Assembly (NCBI RefSeq): GCF_003576645.1
Contig: NC_044925.1
Location: 22,983,386-23,047,385, forward strand
Length of the DNA stretch: 64,000 nt
From: Ipomoea triloba
Taxonomy: Eukaryota > Streptophyta > Magnoliopsida > Solanales > Convolvulaceae
Direction: 5' to 3'
This document shows positions 10,937 through 24,439 of the stretch, in pieces. The position numbers were made by a program, and so were the translations under genes. The notes under the pieces were generated by a model. It saw nothing but the letters and a program-made list of their open reading frames with translations. It had not been told where the DNA came from and did no database searches. Positions within the stretch are counted from its first letter, which is position 1; every line of letters starts with the position of its first letter.

Positions 10937-13394
10937 CTATACCGACAAGTGGGACAAGGGATCGGACGGTGATGATGAGGAGTTGGTGTAGCTCCAGAAT
11001 TCAACCTCGTTGCCGGCGTTGACCTGAGAGTTGTGGTGATGATTATTTGGTCTACCAAACGGACGGTGGTGATCGACGATGGGGAAATACAGGCCGTCGC
11101 TGAGATCTTCGGCCACGTAGCTTTTGGAGGTTTCGATCTGGCCGTTGAGCTGAGAGGCGACGAGGCGGTCCAGAGCAACCCAGTCGGCTGGACCGGGTCC
11201 GGTTTTCATATCGTCGACCGGTTCAGTGTTGTTGCAGGACGGTTCGGGTTCGGCCAGCATGTCTTCGAAGGAGGCGTGGGTGGGAGAAGAGAGGATTTCC
11301 ATGGCGGATTGGGTTTCCAGGGGGGGAAGGTGGAGGAATCGGGCGGCCTGGATTGCATGGGAGAATTGCATGGGGGTATCGTCGCCGTTGATTATAAGAT
11401 TGCCGTTTTTGGCTCCGTTTTGTTGCTTGGATGACGAAGATGACCTTCCCATGTAAGTAAGGATTTGATCCAGAACGCCGTCGTTTCCAGGATGGGTTTG
11501 AACAACGGTATGGGGACTCTCAAGAGCCTTGTGATAGTTTTTCTTCTTGAAAACCCGGCAGACCACCCAACCCTCTTCCGGTGCACTGTTCAATTCTCCG
11601 ACCAAACTTGTGCCCTGCTGGATGGGTTACGTTACAAACATCATATCATTACCCACAACATATATTTTACTATGTTAGTAACAAAAATATAAAGATTCTG
11701 TCACATAATTTACAATATCGTCAATTAAATGTTGTATGCTTTATAAAATTATATCTTGTATTCTGTAACTTGTACTCTGTCTATGTATCTCTGACAAAGT
11801 TACAAGATACAATTGTGCAGAAAACATAACAATTTAACTCACAAAGTTGCTATACTATTGTGTACCTATATACTTATTTAAATTTTACATTAACGTTAAT
11901 CTAAATAAAATACTTAGAAAATTTATTGTTAAAAAAAAAAGCTTATTGTGTGCTCTAAACCCATTTAAAAGATAAAATGAATATGAGCATTTTAATCATA
12001 TTAAGTAATTTGCAATTGAAAAAAAAGGATTTTTTTAAAATTCTAAAATTATCTCTCTATTTATTTTTTTGACATTGTACTAGTACTAGAGGAAAAGACA
12101 TCAAGATAGTTTCCAACAATATATAGTGGAAAGATTGCATTGCGGATTGATACTGAATTACTGATATCTCTTGTATCATGTATAAATTAAAAAATATTGA
12201 AAAAAATTACAATACTTAATACAAACTCAAAGTCTTGATGATCATTTACTTTGAAATAATATTACATATAAAAATATCATTTTTTTTTTGAAAACAAAAA
12301 TATCATTTTTTTATATACAAATACGCATATGTACGGACACGCACAGTTTATCCATCAGTCCTGTTCCTTGATTGTTAACACCAAAAGAAATCTTTGTAAA
12401 AGTATGTCTTCTGAACACAAACTAGCTATGTCACAAAATGTTATATTACTTGTATATTTAGAGTATATATACTTTTTAAATACAAATTTTACCTCATATA
12501 TTATAAAATCATTGATAACTGAATGTTCCTAATAAACTTCTTTTTTTTTTCTCATAAGATTGATGTCATTATATAATTACAACATAATTAACAGCTTAAA
12601 ATTACATTATTTGATAAAATATATGACTAGTTGGTTACCATCTGATTTAGAAATAATAATAAATAAAATAGTGTGTATTATTTATCCGACATAAATTCAT
12701 AAATGAAAAGACATAAAGAAGGAAGGGGTAGCTTACGGTGGGTTCAGGGGAATTGTCGTCCAACCTGTACTCATGCATGATCCAATCAGATTTTTGTCCG
12801 TGAGGGGCTCGACCTTTGTAGAATACTAAGGTTTTTCTCATACCGATTCTCTTGCAGTTGCTGTATATCACCTTATCCCGCCCGGTGGCCTTCCAGAATC
12901 CGGCCGCCGTCGCCCGGTTTGTCCGGGTTCCTGTCGGATACTTCTTGTCCTTGTGGCTGAAAAAGTACCAGTCGTTCTGCGGCCCCGATCCTATCTTACA
13001 CTTCTCTGAAACACACATTGCAACACTAATATAATCAATTCTATTGTACTAGAAAAACAGGCAACCCAAAGGCTGGTTTAATTCGTTATAATTCTTTGTC
13101 AGTTAAGGTTACAAGACCAGGTTTATCCTAGAATACCCTTGATTACTGCAGATTGCAGGTAAAAAAAAAAAAAGAGTAAAATTGGATTGGATGGGGAATT
13201 GAAGAAAGATTTGATTACTTGCCTTGAATATCCCAGGGCTCAAGCTTGTTGAGATCGACGTCGCGAATGACGTCGAGGTCAATCTTCTCGGAGGTGACCT
13301 TCTTCCTGAGGTAGTAGTGGAGGAGCTCTTCCTCCGTGGGGTGGAACCGGAATCCGGGAGGAACCTGGGACTGACCATTCACAGAAAGATTCAT
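10937..13394 (-). CDS. NST3: NAC secondary-wall master regulator, NST3/SND1 type
   Basis: Nuclear NAC transcription factor of the NST/SND1 clade, which switches on secondary wall formation in fibres through MYB46/MYB83. Exons on the minus strand are 13394-13223, 13005-12737 and 11614-10937 (stop TAG), 372 residues. The NAC domain spans about residues 10-170: [14 protein letters not shown], then [20 protein letters not shown], then [16 protein letters not shown], then [16 protein letters not shown]. The clade assignment rests on the C-terminal region: [26 protein letters not shown] and the terminus [13 protein letters not shown], close to Arabidopsis SND1. Length fits (SND1 is about 358). Intron 1 uses a GC donor; a GT four bases further on would bring a stop within a few codons. 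Intron 2 is 1122 bp. Confidence 0.93.
13221..13222 (-). other. GC-AG intron donor of NAC intron 1
   Basis: On the minus strand the junction reads CAAG|GCAAGT, a strong consensus for the rare GC donor class, and the acceptor is TTTCAG ending at 13006. Only this choice joins WDIQ to EKCKIG in frame, as in other NST proteins. Confidence 0.85.
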
Positions 13395-13619
13395 GTCTAA
13401 CTTTCGATCGAGAACGAGGATATTAAACCTAGTACTGCTCTGCTGTTACAACGATTCCTTTTCTTGTTTGTTTTTTTTTTTTTAATGTGAAATGAAGAAG
13501 ATTGGGTAGCTCAAATAGGTAGGGGAGAAAGGTGAGAGAGACATTAATGGCCGGAATGAGGAAATGAAATGAAGAAAGGTGGGAGTGGTGAGGTGTGTCA
13601 TAAAAGGGAGAGGAGACAT

Positions 13620-13665
13620 GATGATACATATATATAAATATATAAATATATATATACACATACGC
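13620..13665 (-). promoter_or_regulatory. TATA-like core promoter region of the NAC gene
   Basis: A run of alternating TATATA/TATAAA-type sequence 225-270 bp before the NAC start codon. It could supply the TATA element, but its length and low complexity prevent choosing one site. Confidence 0.3.
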
Positions 13666-13699
13666 ACATATATATGGGGTAGGGGGGGTTGGGTGCAAA

Positions 13700-15040
13700 T
13701 TATGCATGAAAAGGTTTTCGTATCATTATCATGTCCAATACTGTACTTTACAGTTAAAACTGGGGTCTTTTGCTTACTAGGCCATACCTAGCTAGCTTCA
13801 ACAGATCAACCACCACCACCCCATGATTTTCACAATTAATTATGAAATAAGAATTAAAAATAAAGCTGTGTATATATTTTATTATTACTATACGTGTTAA
13901 TGTCACAATATTTATGAGACTAAAAATAAAATTATCTTATAATTGCATATGCAACTTTATTTCGATCAAAGTAAATATATTTTTCCTGATTCAATCCTAA
14001 TTTGCTTTACTAGTGGGATCGGCGATTATAAAGTTTAAACCTAGTTTAGTATACTTAGAATTTTTCTTTTAAAAAAGTTTAATTTCAAAATTATAGTGGT
14101 ATGAATTTAAGCAAGAACTTTGAATATTATTATTATTATTATTATTATAAAAGTTTAAATTTTTTATTTTGTTATTATATCCAACATTTTCCTGGTGTGA
14201 TGTAACTTTTTAAATTGTCAAAAAATATACAAGTTTAATATTAAATTAATAAATTTTAAAATTTTAAAATTTTAAATATAATTGTGGTAAGTTATAATCT
14301 TTTTAAAAAGCTAAAATGCTTGAATTGGGTTCTTATGATATTGCCCAATGTTGGAGTAAAGTACTCAGCTGTCTCATGAAAATGCGCAACACATTTTTTG
14401 TCATGGCCGACCTATATAAATAATTAAAAAATATTTAAAAAGTAAGAATTTATACTTTTAACTAATAATAATATATACTTTTTTAAAAACAAAAATGACT
14501 AACTAATTCTTACTTATTAAAATGCAAAATAAATTTAATTCTATCTATCTTTATTTGCATCATTTTCTTTAAGAGTACGTATTGTTATATTTCCTCTTAA
14601 ATTCCTATTATAATATTCTTATTACTTTATTTTAATTTTATCATAATTAAAAATATAGACCAAATTAAATGAAAAAATTTGATAATCCGTAAATATTTTA
14701 GTTATATATGAAACTGATTATATAAGAACTTGTTTTTAAGAGAAAACTAAGAATCAATTTTTGACACATCCATTTAACCTGATTTTACAGTTCTAGATCA
14801 AGAAGGAACAAAAAAATGTAGTGATATTTTTGTAAATTTCTCAAACTTTAAATGTATACTTTCTAATACTATACAATACATTTTTAGTCCAATTGAAATT
14901 GCAATGCATTTAGGAATAAATTTTAGAGTTTATTATTAACTTTTTTTGGTTGGTCTAGTGTTTTTCTTTTTAATTATTTGGTTTATGAGTTCACTTTTTA
15001 TTGGAGTTTAAGTGTTTAAGCGTTTACTATATTATTTTTA
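13700..15040. other. NAC upstream region, AT-rich
   Basis: Putative promoter DNA for the NAC gene followed by AT-rich spacer; (ATT)n near 14127-14148. I could not assign specific regulatory motifs. Confidence 0.4.
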
Positions 15041-15200
15041 GTACTACTGACTCGGTTACAATGTAATATCTGTTCATAAACTAATTTCTCAACCTAATGA
15101 AGCACAAAGAGTCAGCATTGCCTCCACTGAGGCTCGAACCCACCCCTTCCCACATGGGGATGCAACCGGATGCCACTAGACCACAAGGTCATTGGCAAGT
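15040..15200 (-). mobile_element. tRNA-derived SINE (family 1)
   Basis: Read on the minus strand, there is an A-box-like TGGTCTAGTGGCA (15171-15183) followed about 40 bp later by the B-box GGGTTCGAGCC (15131-15141), the internal RNA polymerase III promoter of tRNA-derived SINEs. The body continues through the complement of AGCACAAAGAGTCAGCATTG towards about 15040. Flanking duplications were not resolved. A related 40-bp piece lies at 31465-31510. Confidence 0.65.
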
Positions 15201-16724
15201 GTTTACTATATAATAAGTTTGGAATTTATTGCTTTCATTTAGGTTTAAAGATTTATTCAGAAATGCACTATAGGGTTAAAAATTGTATTCTATAGTATTA
15301 AATATACACTTTTAAAGGTGGAAAAAATTATCAGACTGTCATCACATTTTTTTCTCAAATTGGATAAGATCGGTATGATTTTTTCCAAATGGGTAGATTC
15401 ATATGAAAACAACCCTTCTACTAAAAAATGGGGACGGATCTCAGCTGTCTATTATGATTCATTAATGATTGAGTGTTTTAGTAATAATAAAAATGCATGA
15501 TCAATTTTATAAATACTGCAAAATTTTGTAATATTTATAAAACTAATCCTGCACTTTTTTCCCCTTATTAGTTGTGTTGGTTCAAATGAGAAAAATCCTT
15601 CTTGTAAAAAGTGATGAGTGATCTCAGTTGTCTTTCATAATTCATCAATGATTTGAGGATTTTAGTAAAAATAAAAATAAAAATACATTACCAATTTTAT
15701 AATTATTACAAAACATTATAATATTTATAACATTAATCCCACATTTTTTCTCTTTATCAGTTGTCATAAAATGTTAGGTTAATATTTTATTTTTATATGA
15801 TATTAAATAGTGTTAGAGACCCTACATCATAATATATATTAATACTCCATAATTATGTAAAGCTGGCTTTTACGAACTTTAATTTCCTGTTAAGTCTGTC
15901 CGTACCTTTTTGCCAAATCTTGATCGACCTTTGAAATTAATTAATTAAAGCTGGCTGGGGACAATATATTGCCTTACTAGCTTTCCTGGTTGAGATGGAT
16001 AATATCATTGTCCCATCTATCTACTTACACGCTAAGTATGATGTACATAAATAATACTATAATGTGCATATGTATATGGAATATACATATATAGATAAGT
16101 TATTTATAATAGATTTGTTACGTGTCATCTCATCCACACTCGATATAAATTACTATATTAGATATAACAGTTTATACATTAAAAATAAATAAAATTATCG
16201 TACTAACGTGATATTATCCAGCGACAAAATATTCATTCGGACTTTTACCCATGTTGGCTAAGATATTTCTGCACTTTACCTTGCCAAAAAAAAAAATAAT
16301 AAAAATAACAAATAAATTTAATGATTTGGCCAACCTAATTAACAAACTCAGGTTGTACTAGGTCGGCGTGTCTGGCTAGAACCCTTCATTTTGATTCAGG
16401 GTATAATCAATTACTCCTGGCATTGATGTATCATCATATTGCGCAAATTTTATGTTCAGCAACACCATCACTTTGGAATAAAATTTGATATGACCTCATT
16501 ACTTGTAAAGATCAAACAGTTATTATTAAGACAATAATTTAAAATACAATTCCACTGCAAGATATATAACTTTAACCTTAAAACTTTTGTCAAACAACCC
16601 CAACAGTACACCTACTAACTTATTTTGATACGACTTATCTTATCAAACGTTTATTGTTATATCAAAAGTTTTAACTAATAATGTTATTATTTTTCAATAT
16701 TGTATCTACAAGTGACACGTTTCT
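15201..16724. other. AT-rich spacer, no gene seen
   Basis: Includes a diverged local duplication (about 15360-15530 and 15600-15740) sharing CAATTTTATAATTA/CAAAATTTTGTAATATTTATAA-type text. No coding support. Confidence 0.45.
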
Positions 16725-17195
16725 AATTATTGGGTTGCGGTTCGGAGAGCCGAGTTTAGCATGCATCCTAACATCAGACAATGGTACTGATTGCTACTCA
16801 AATATAAGGAAATAAAGTTGTTGTTTATAATTTTTGGCGTAGGGTAAGCGTATGATTCTACAATTGGTATTAGAGTTAGGGTAACTGCCATGTTCAAATC
16901 CCACTGAAAGCATGCTGTGCAGTTGAAGCTGACACGCACTTGAATCGGAGGGGATTGTTGGGTTGCGGCCAGAGAGGGAGTTCATCATCTTGCTATCAAA
17001 CGTTATCTATCAGTATAATAATAGACCCCCCCCCCCCCCAAACTTTCTAGCATGTGTTGGGAGGGGCCGGAGATTGTTGGGTTGCAAGTCGGAAATCATA
17101 GCAAGTTCAACATCTTGTCATCGGATCGTTATCAATAGGACAATAGACTTGATCCTACCTCCAAACCTTCGGACCATTATCGGTAGGTTAATAAA
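16725..17195. repeat. SINE-like, partly tandem repeat with (C)n run
   Basis: The phrase TTGGGTTGCGG recurs at about 16732 and 16959, and a diverged TTGGGTTGCAAG at about 17077; the last two start similar units of about 118 bp that share ATCTTG, CGTTATC and AATAGAC. Between them GTATTAGAGTTAGGG followed by GTTCAAATCCC (about 16867-16902) resembles an A/B box pair. A C homopolymer lies at about 17027-17039. Likely a degenerate tRNA-derived repeat. Confidence 0.4.
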
Positions 17196-19915
17196 CTTGA
17201 CCCTCCAAACAAGAAGGCTATGATGACGAGTTCGATCAAGAAGGTATTGTACGTGATCTTACTTTGTTAGAAGGATATTTGATAGGTAATTTTTTTTTAT
17301 ATAAATTTTTTGAATTATGTGGATATGGTGAGCATGGAATTTTGAAGTGATGATGGCAGTTTTAGGGTACCCAGCTTAGGTTGTCTGAAGGGTGGGGCAG
17401 GAATGAGTGCGTCAATAGAAGTATGACACTCGACCTTAAAATCTCAAGAAAAGCTCTATCGAAACCACCACTTTCATCACAAAATCTCTCTCCCCCCTCG
17501 TCTTGTCGCAGGTTAGTTGCACGAGCAAAATGAGAGAGAGAGGTTGGAGAAATGGCGCTTTCACCATGGAATTCAAGAGGAAAACAAAGGCAATAATATA
17601 TAATAATAATAATAATAATAATATAAGTTCACACTTTTTTACCCAAGAGCATGTTCTCACATGAACTCTCTTTTAATATATATTAACACCTGTATTTTTT
17701 ATACTAAAATTCTCAGTCATTAATAAACACTAATAGACTTAGTTCTCACTTTTTTTTTTAATAAGAATGATTTTTCTCATTTGAACTCACTCCTAAATAT
17801 ATACTCCGTATCATATATGTCAATGTCGTATATACTATACGTGGACAATTTTCCAGGATTCCGGCCGGGTTAAAATCTATGCATGTTTGTTAAGTTAACT
17901 GTTCTTGTTGTTTTGTTAACTGTTTGTTTGGTTATTTAATTTGTTTGTTTTGATACTATGTTTTTTAAATAGTTGCTCTATTTGATTCTAAAGGTATATA
18001 AGGTGCATTTGTTTGGTTAATTTATTACATTTATTTTGTGGTTATGTTGTGAATTTAAACTTAATTTTAATATAATAATAATGTACAGATTGTGCACTAC
18101 TACTTGTGTTTGGAATAGCTATCGTTATTAAGTTTTGTTGCAAGGTAGTTTTTAGGAAATCATCAATAATAGCCTTTTAAACGATTGTGAAGGTGTCATT
18201 TTTTCACCCACGAATACTGCAAAATACAATTTAAGCTGAGTACATATGGATTCGGGTTCTTCGAATTAAATCGAAAAAATCAATATATTTAGGCTCAAAA
18301 TGAATTGATTAACGAGGAATTAATTTTCAAAGCAAACCTATTTAATTAAGTTGGAAAAATGGAGATCTGAAGGCTTGAATAAGCCATTGTCCCTCTAATC
18401 ATTTCTTGAATTTTTTTGCCAACACTTCTAAAAAATACGAAGTGTTCTTCCTATGTTGTAGTTCGCCGAGAGTAATATAATTAGAATACGCAACTATATT
18501 ACTGTAATTCATTTTATCATGGAAGACCGACACTACAATGCTCCAAGCACACTTTTGATGTATAGTAGCAAGCGAATCGATTTTAAGAAAAGTGTGTGTT
18601 ACGTACACACGGTTTGAATTTCCTTTATTTTGTACCATTGACCGTTTGGAATTATTTTCTAAAAATTTGAATCCCTTATTATTTATAATTTTTATATAAA
18701 TTTAATTTATCGACTTATTCATCCCTATAAATTTAATATAGTCAACACTACACTTTGTAACAAGATAAAAGATAAATTTCTTACTGGTTGTTTATTAGTG
18801 TACATTGAAAAGTAAATTGCAAAATAATTTAATATAGATTTAATTATCGATGATTTTTGTGAAGTCTTCTAACGGATATTATTCAGACTTGAACCATGGT
18901 CTAATCCTGGCTCGGCCATACCTTCATCATCATTATTGCAACACCAACTTGTATGAGGAATCTCCCATTATTACATTTTCCACTCATTTCATAATATGAA
19001 TCATCCTTCAATTCGACTTGGAAGTATGTTGCAGTCGCCGACTTGATCTTTCTTTCGTATATTTAGAATGACATGGACATCGTCCCAATAGTTGTTAGAC
19101 AACAAGCCCTCAATAAATATACACACGACAATTTACGTGTGTATTTTTGAATCATGAATTAACTAAAACAAAAGATATACCAATAATTTCGACTTACGTT
19201 ATTAGATTCTGCCGCTAATAATCATTATAGTCGACAAGTTTAAATTGAATTAAACGAAATACATTGTATCGATGTTGATACAAATTGAATCATTTTGAGT
19301 TGGGCAGACAGCAGACTCCACCGATAATTGTACCCTATGAGTTTAAACGAAGGATCTTCAATTATATTTTAAGTGATGAGAAAAAAATAAAATAAAAAAT
19401 TCACAAGTCATTATTTAAGAATGTATATGGAATAAATCTTGCCCCTAAATTATTTATAAGACTATAATAGACTGGTTCAAATTGTACAAGACTATATTGA
19501 TATCGAAAACTTTATAATTATAAGTATTAAATTAATTTAATGATCAATTTGACTGGGCTGCTCGCATCTTCAATTGTACGTATTGACATCAAAAGGATAT
19601 TAATTAATCCTATGACCCAAAATTTGTATGTTGCATAATAATGTGGATTGAATTAACATGAGGTGAAGGGAGCTGCAGCTGAATGAAGCTACTATCTACT
19701 ATCTAGGTTGTTATCAGTCTTGTCATTACTGAGATGAAATGATTCAATAAATTTGGTTTTCCTCACCCTAATTAATACGGAGTAATTTAATATTAATTAA
19801 TTCATTTTCAGAAACGTGCATTTGATTCCGATCTGGCGTGCATAATTTAATTTATACTTTTTGTGAAATAAAGGCACTTCAATTGGACGTATTATTATTA
19901 TTATTATTATTATTA

Positions 19916-19950
<35 letters not shown>

Positions 19951-20613
19951 GAAATACGGAGTATAAGTTATAGTCACAAACAAGTTATGATGCCCCACAT
20001 TTTTCCTTTTCTTTTTTGGTTGTATTTGGAACAATTACAGCTAAATTGGTCATACTATTGACTTAATAACTTTGTGGACGTGTGGTTATTAGTTTGACTT
20101 TCAGTGGCAATAGTTTATTGACTTTCTCTATTTGAATTGGTAAGTTTTCCTTGTCACATGTATATTTATTGGCCTCCTTGTCTCATGTACATTTATTATG
20201 ACCTTCTCTGTTTGAGCTAGTAAGTTTTCTTGTCTCTCACACACACACACAAAACAAATAGTAATCAAATAACAAAATTATAATAGAATAATAACAAAAT
20301 TATTCAAATATATATAATAACAAAATTATTCAAATATATATAATAACAAAATTAATCAGTTGGATTTTAATTTTTTTTTAAGTAGGGAGGTCTTGAATTA
20401 AAAGCCTCCCCAAGAGTCAATTTTTTTTTTAAAAAAAATTATGTATAAGGAAATTATTTTAAAATATATATATATTTTTCTCAAATTCATGTTTTGAGCA
20501 GCGTTTTAAATTTTAATTTGTTGGTCCAAAAAGTTATATGGTTATCAAATATCTATTTTAACGGTTTGATTTCATCAAATAACAAAAGTGAGTTAAACAA
20601 TTTAAAATTAATA
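17196..20613. other. AT-rich intergenic DNA, no gene seen
   Basis: Contains (AAT)n near 17595-17625 and (TTA)n at about 19890-19950 beside TACGGAGTA, a phrase often left by Stowaway-type ends. Short frames have no family signature. Confidence 0.5.
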
Positions 20614-20869
20614 TTCCTTCCGTCCTATTTTATGTGTCTGGTTTGGTTAATCAGATTTGACTGAAATTGTTTTTAATTCAATATTTCATAATATTAAGTT
20701 TAGTATTAATATACAAAATTTATATATTAAGAAATTATACTAAAAGTACTCTTAAACACACGTAAAAAATAAAGTAAAAATACTAACGAAAATAAACAAA
20801 GAAGAAATAGTTAGCTTGATTAAAAAAATACTCCGTAGTAAATAAGGCAGATAAAATGGGACAAAAGAG
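20614..20869. mobile_element. Stowaway (Tc1/mariner-like) MITE
   Basis: 256 bp with inverted ends TTCCTTCCGTCCTATTTTATG at the left and CTCTTTTGTCCCATTTTATC read inward from the right, flanked by TA on both sides. Ends of the CTCCCTCCGTCCC type with a TA duplication are typical of Stowaway MITEs. Confidence 0.75.
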
Positions 20870-21249
20870 TATAAAAATACATTTACCAGATAAGGTGTAT
20901 AAAAGTTAATAAAACAATAACTTTTTTCAATAGTTAGGTGATCTCAATTTCATCCTATTAATTTTTAATCCACAAAACCCCACCCCTTAAGCTGCTTCAG
21001 ATGTAAATCATGAATTGTGCAATCAGTCTACCGATCAGATCTTAGTCTTCATACACAATAGAAATAATAGTTGAGGTGTTTGTATGTAGGCGTTAACGTT
21101 GTATCCAAATATATGCATACCGGTGTTGGCTGAAGTGAGCAGTTGTTGTTCTGTTCTGTTTTCCATGCAATGCTGGTTTCATGTTGTTTTCATGAGACGA
21201 TGTGTTACCTTATAGTGCTACCACCATTGACTCCATCATCCAACTCACG

Positions 21250-21283
<34 letters not shown>

Positions 21284-21695
21284 GTATATATTCTTACACC
21301 TCATATTTTCCTAATTTGGTAAACATCTACTTGGTTCTATTTATCCACAAAATTCAAACAAGTTGGTTCAAAAATCAATTAACAGCTACCAATCATCTTT
21401 AATTTTCGCCTCTCTTCGTAAAGTAATTAATGAATTAAACCAACGTGTTCTTCAGCTCAACATATCTGTTCATACGAAGACTTGCCCATTATTTATTTTC
21501 GACTGAGGAGTGAAGTCATGAATAAATCAATATTAGAGGGAAAATCAGTATGGTCAGTATTTTATCTCTTAATTGGACTGATCCAGTGTGATTGGGGATT
21601 AATCTCAGTCTGGTACATGTTTAAAGGTGTCTTCTATAGTTATTGACTACTCAAGACCATCTTATGATCTAACAAAAAAAAATATTAGAGGGAAA
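20870..21695. other. AT-rich spacer with (TTA)n
   Basis: A (TTA)n microsatellite at about 21252-21283. No gene seen. Confidence 0.5.
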
Positions 21696-22505
21696 TTGGT
21701 CAAATAGACCCTTCAATTATTGACAAAAAAAGTAATTAGTTTACTGAATTTTAAAAATTGAATTAAATGTTCAAACTCATTAAAATAGTCAATCCAAAGT
21801 CATATTTACAAATAATTAGAAGGTAATCAGTTACAAATCATTGATGTGGTATAATTTTTGTTAACATGTCTTTTTCAATTATTTTTTTTTTCAAATTTAA
21901 AATTGTCAAACTTACTTGAGCTTTCTCAGTTTTACATCATGTCATTGTTGCTACTGATTGTTTTTCGAGTCTACGCCATACGCGTCTTGTACAGTAAAGA
22001 CGCCTATTGTTATTTCTAAAAACGCAAATGACTCATTTTTTACTAGTAATCGACTGATGTGTCGATGGTTGACTGCTGCATCACCTTCTTTAGTCGAAGA
22101 AGGCAATTGTCATGCTCTTTGACTAAAGAAGGTGTTGACCAGCACCTTCTCTAGATAAGATGAAGGAGACATTAAAGAGGGCCACGCAACGGTGCCTTCT
22201 CTGTGACAATGGGGCAACTGACTATCGGACAACGACAATAACAGAGATAACAGAACAATGACGATGGAGCAACAGTGAGATGTTTCTTGTGAAAGAAGAA
22301 GAAAGTAAAAAAAAAAATGATACTTTTTTAAAAATTATTATTATTACTTATTAGGAAATTATAATTTTTCAAATAATTTAAATGGAAGGATTACCTATTA
22401 ATGGGTTTTAATGCATCAAAATAACTAATTGATGTATTTATTTGAACTTTTCCAAGCTTGAGAGTCTAATTACTTTGATAATAGCTGATAGAATTATTTA
22501 ACTGT
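21696..22505. mobile_element. Probable MITE with long diverged inverted ends
   Basis: The left part (CAATTATTGACAAAAAAAGTAATTAG) and the reverse complement of the right part (CAGCTATTATCAAAGTAATTAG) are similar over about 60-100 bp. The middle (22000-22290) is less AT-rich and repeats GAAGAAGG/AAGAAGGTG segments. The exact ends and target duplication were not resolved. Confidence 0.5.
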
Positions 22506-23381
22506 TTTTTTCAATATTAAAATACATTGGTCATGTAAAACCAAAATGAGACAATAAGTGGATGGCCAGGCCAGGATGGGATTATTATGGGAATTAATTC
22601 CCAATGTAGTTGATGAGTGGGAGTGAGTACTAATTAAGGTTGCATAGTGGAAACAACATAGGTACATAGCTGATGATTGCAGTTGTGTCCCTCTTTCTCC
22701 TTCTTACAGCACTATAGCCACAATATTACAGCACTAACATAAAAACTCCGTTATAAAGCTCACCACTGCACGCTGTCTTAACCCTAATGATGATAATTAT
22801 TCCCCCAAATTCTACCCTTAATTATGATTTCAGCCCAGAAATTGACGACACAACAACCGCTCCTTTTTACTAACCAGAACTTCTATTTGCCACTACTGGT
22901 AGTTGGTTAGTTGTTGTTGAACTATGATTTTCTTTTCTTTTCTTTTTTTAATAAATTTAATTTTTATGTTTTTTCCCTTTTTTCTGCCCCCACTTTTTAT
23001 CTCCTCCGTTCCCCTTTTATTCCTATACTCATTTTAATCAGATCAATTACGTGTGGACCGTGTGGTGTGACGTAATACACTATCTAGAAAGGTAGAGTTA
23101 ATCACAAATTTTTACTCATACCCCTTGTCGATCTTGCTGATATTTATATTTTTATCTCAACCCTCAACCTGGACGTCTATAATTATTGTCTAGAATAATC
23201 AAGTTTGAGACTGCTTAAATGGGAACTAAACTTGTTGAAGACGCATGGTGTGAATATCTTCTGGTTTAATTTGATATAAATGTAGCAATTTGATATAAAT
23301 ATGTTTAGTTTTTGTGTAAATTTTTTAATTCTTATTGATAGGTCGTGACTCGGGGAAACATGTATGTAATCATATAAAAAT
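22506..23381. other. AT-rich spacer, no gene seen
   Basis: Nothing supported other than pyrimidine-rich tracts around 22925-23030. The last eight bases form one copy of the target duplication of the following MITE. Confidence 0.5.
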
Positions 23382-23989
23382 AGGAATAAGGGTCAAATAA
23401 GTCATCGAATTACACACAATAATACAATTAAGCCATTGAACCTAAAAAAAAACATACAATTAAGTCCCTAAGCTAACCAATTTCATACAATTCTTTCAAT
23501 TTACAGGTTTAATTTGTAACAGGTAATTCTAAATTTCTTTTCTTTTAATTCTTTAAATAATTATATAATATTTAAAATAAAAAAAAAAGTCTCGCTGGAG
23601 ACAAAGAGATTTCTTCGTCCCTGACCATGGAGACGAAGAGTTTCTTCGTCTCCATGGCCAGGGACGAAGAAACCTCTTCTTTCCTAATGGCCGGAGATGA
23701 AGAGGTTTCTTCGTCTCCGGCAATGGAGACAAAGAGTTTCTTCGTCTCCATGGCTAGGAGATGAAGAGGTTTCTCTCGTTTCCGGCAGAGACTTTTTTTA
23801 AAATTTTTTTATTTTTAAATTATTTAAAAAATAAAAAAGTTAAATTTAGCATTACCTTTTAAAAACTTGTAAATTGGAAGAATTACATGGAATTGGTTAG
23901 TTTAGGGACTTAATTTTAGATTTTTTTAGGTTCAGTGGCCTAATTGCATTATCTTGTGCAGTTGGATGACCTATTTGACTCTTATTCCT
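23382..23989. mobile_element. Inverted-repeat MITE with 8-bp target duplication
   Basis: 608 bp. The arms, about 150 bp each, begin AGGAATAAGGGTCAAATAAG (left) and AGGAATAAGAGTCAAATAGG (right, inward), and share ATTAAGTCCCTAA and TTCCAATTTACA-type text. ATAAAAAT flanks both sides (23374-23381, 23990-23997). The core (23590-23790) is GC-richer and has a near-perfect palindrome, CCATGGAGACGAAGA and its complement separated by three bases (23626-23658), repeated in variant form at about 23725-23745. hAT- or Mutator-like by duplication length; no coding capacity. Confidence 0.8.
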
Positions 23990-24003
23990 ATAAAAATATG
24001 ATA

Positions 24004-24439
24004 GGATAAATTTCACTTTTGGTCCTCTAACTATTATACATGAATTACGTTTGGTCTTTAACTATTAAAATTTTCTAATTAGATGCATGACTATGTAATT
24101 TGTATCACATTTGGTCCTGCCATCCAATTACGGTCCAATTATTGTCGGAAGTGCTCTTTCCAGATCGAAGAAGCAAATGCGATGCTCCTTCCAAAAATGC
24201 TCTTTTTGGAAGAAGCAAATTTAATACTCCTTCCAGAAATGACCATTCCGGAAGAATCAGCAAATATGCAGTGCTCCTTCTAGATGGAGCACTTCCAGCA
24301 ATACTTCGCTAGGAAATCAGACGACGGGACCAAATGTGATACAAATTACATAATCATGCACCTAATTAGAAAATTTTAATAATCAAGAATCAAATGTGAT
24401 TCATATATAATAGTCAGGAACCAAAAGTGAAATTTATTC
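24004..24439. mobile_element. Inverted-repeat MITE adjoining the previous one
   Basis: 436 bp. Long arms begin ATAAATTTCACTTTTGGT on both sides and share TTAAAATTTTCTAATTAG and GTAATTTGTATCACATTTGG. Flanks AAATATGATA (23994-24003) and AAATACGATA (24440-24449) differ by one base, fitting a 9-10 bp Mutator-like duplication. The core holds repeated CTCCTTCCAGAAATG-type segments. Confidence 0.8.

Noticed and set aside
11033..11434. 133-codon plus-strand frame
   Set aside because: Antisense shadow of NAC exon 3.
23590..23790. CRISPR-like repeated palindromes
   Set aside because: The palindromes are variants inside one MITE, without regular spacers; CRISPR is not expected in plant nuclear DNA.
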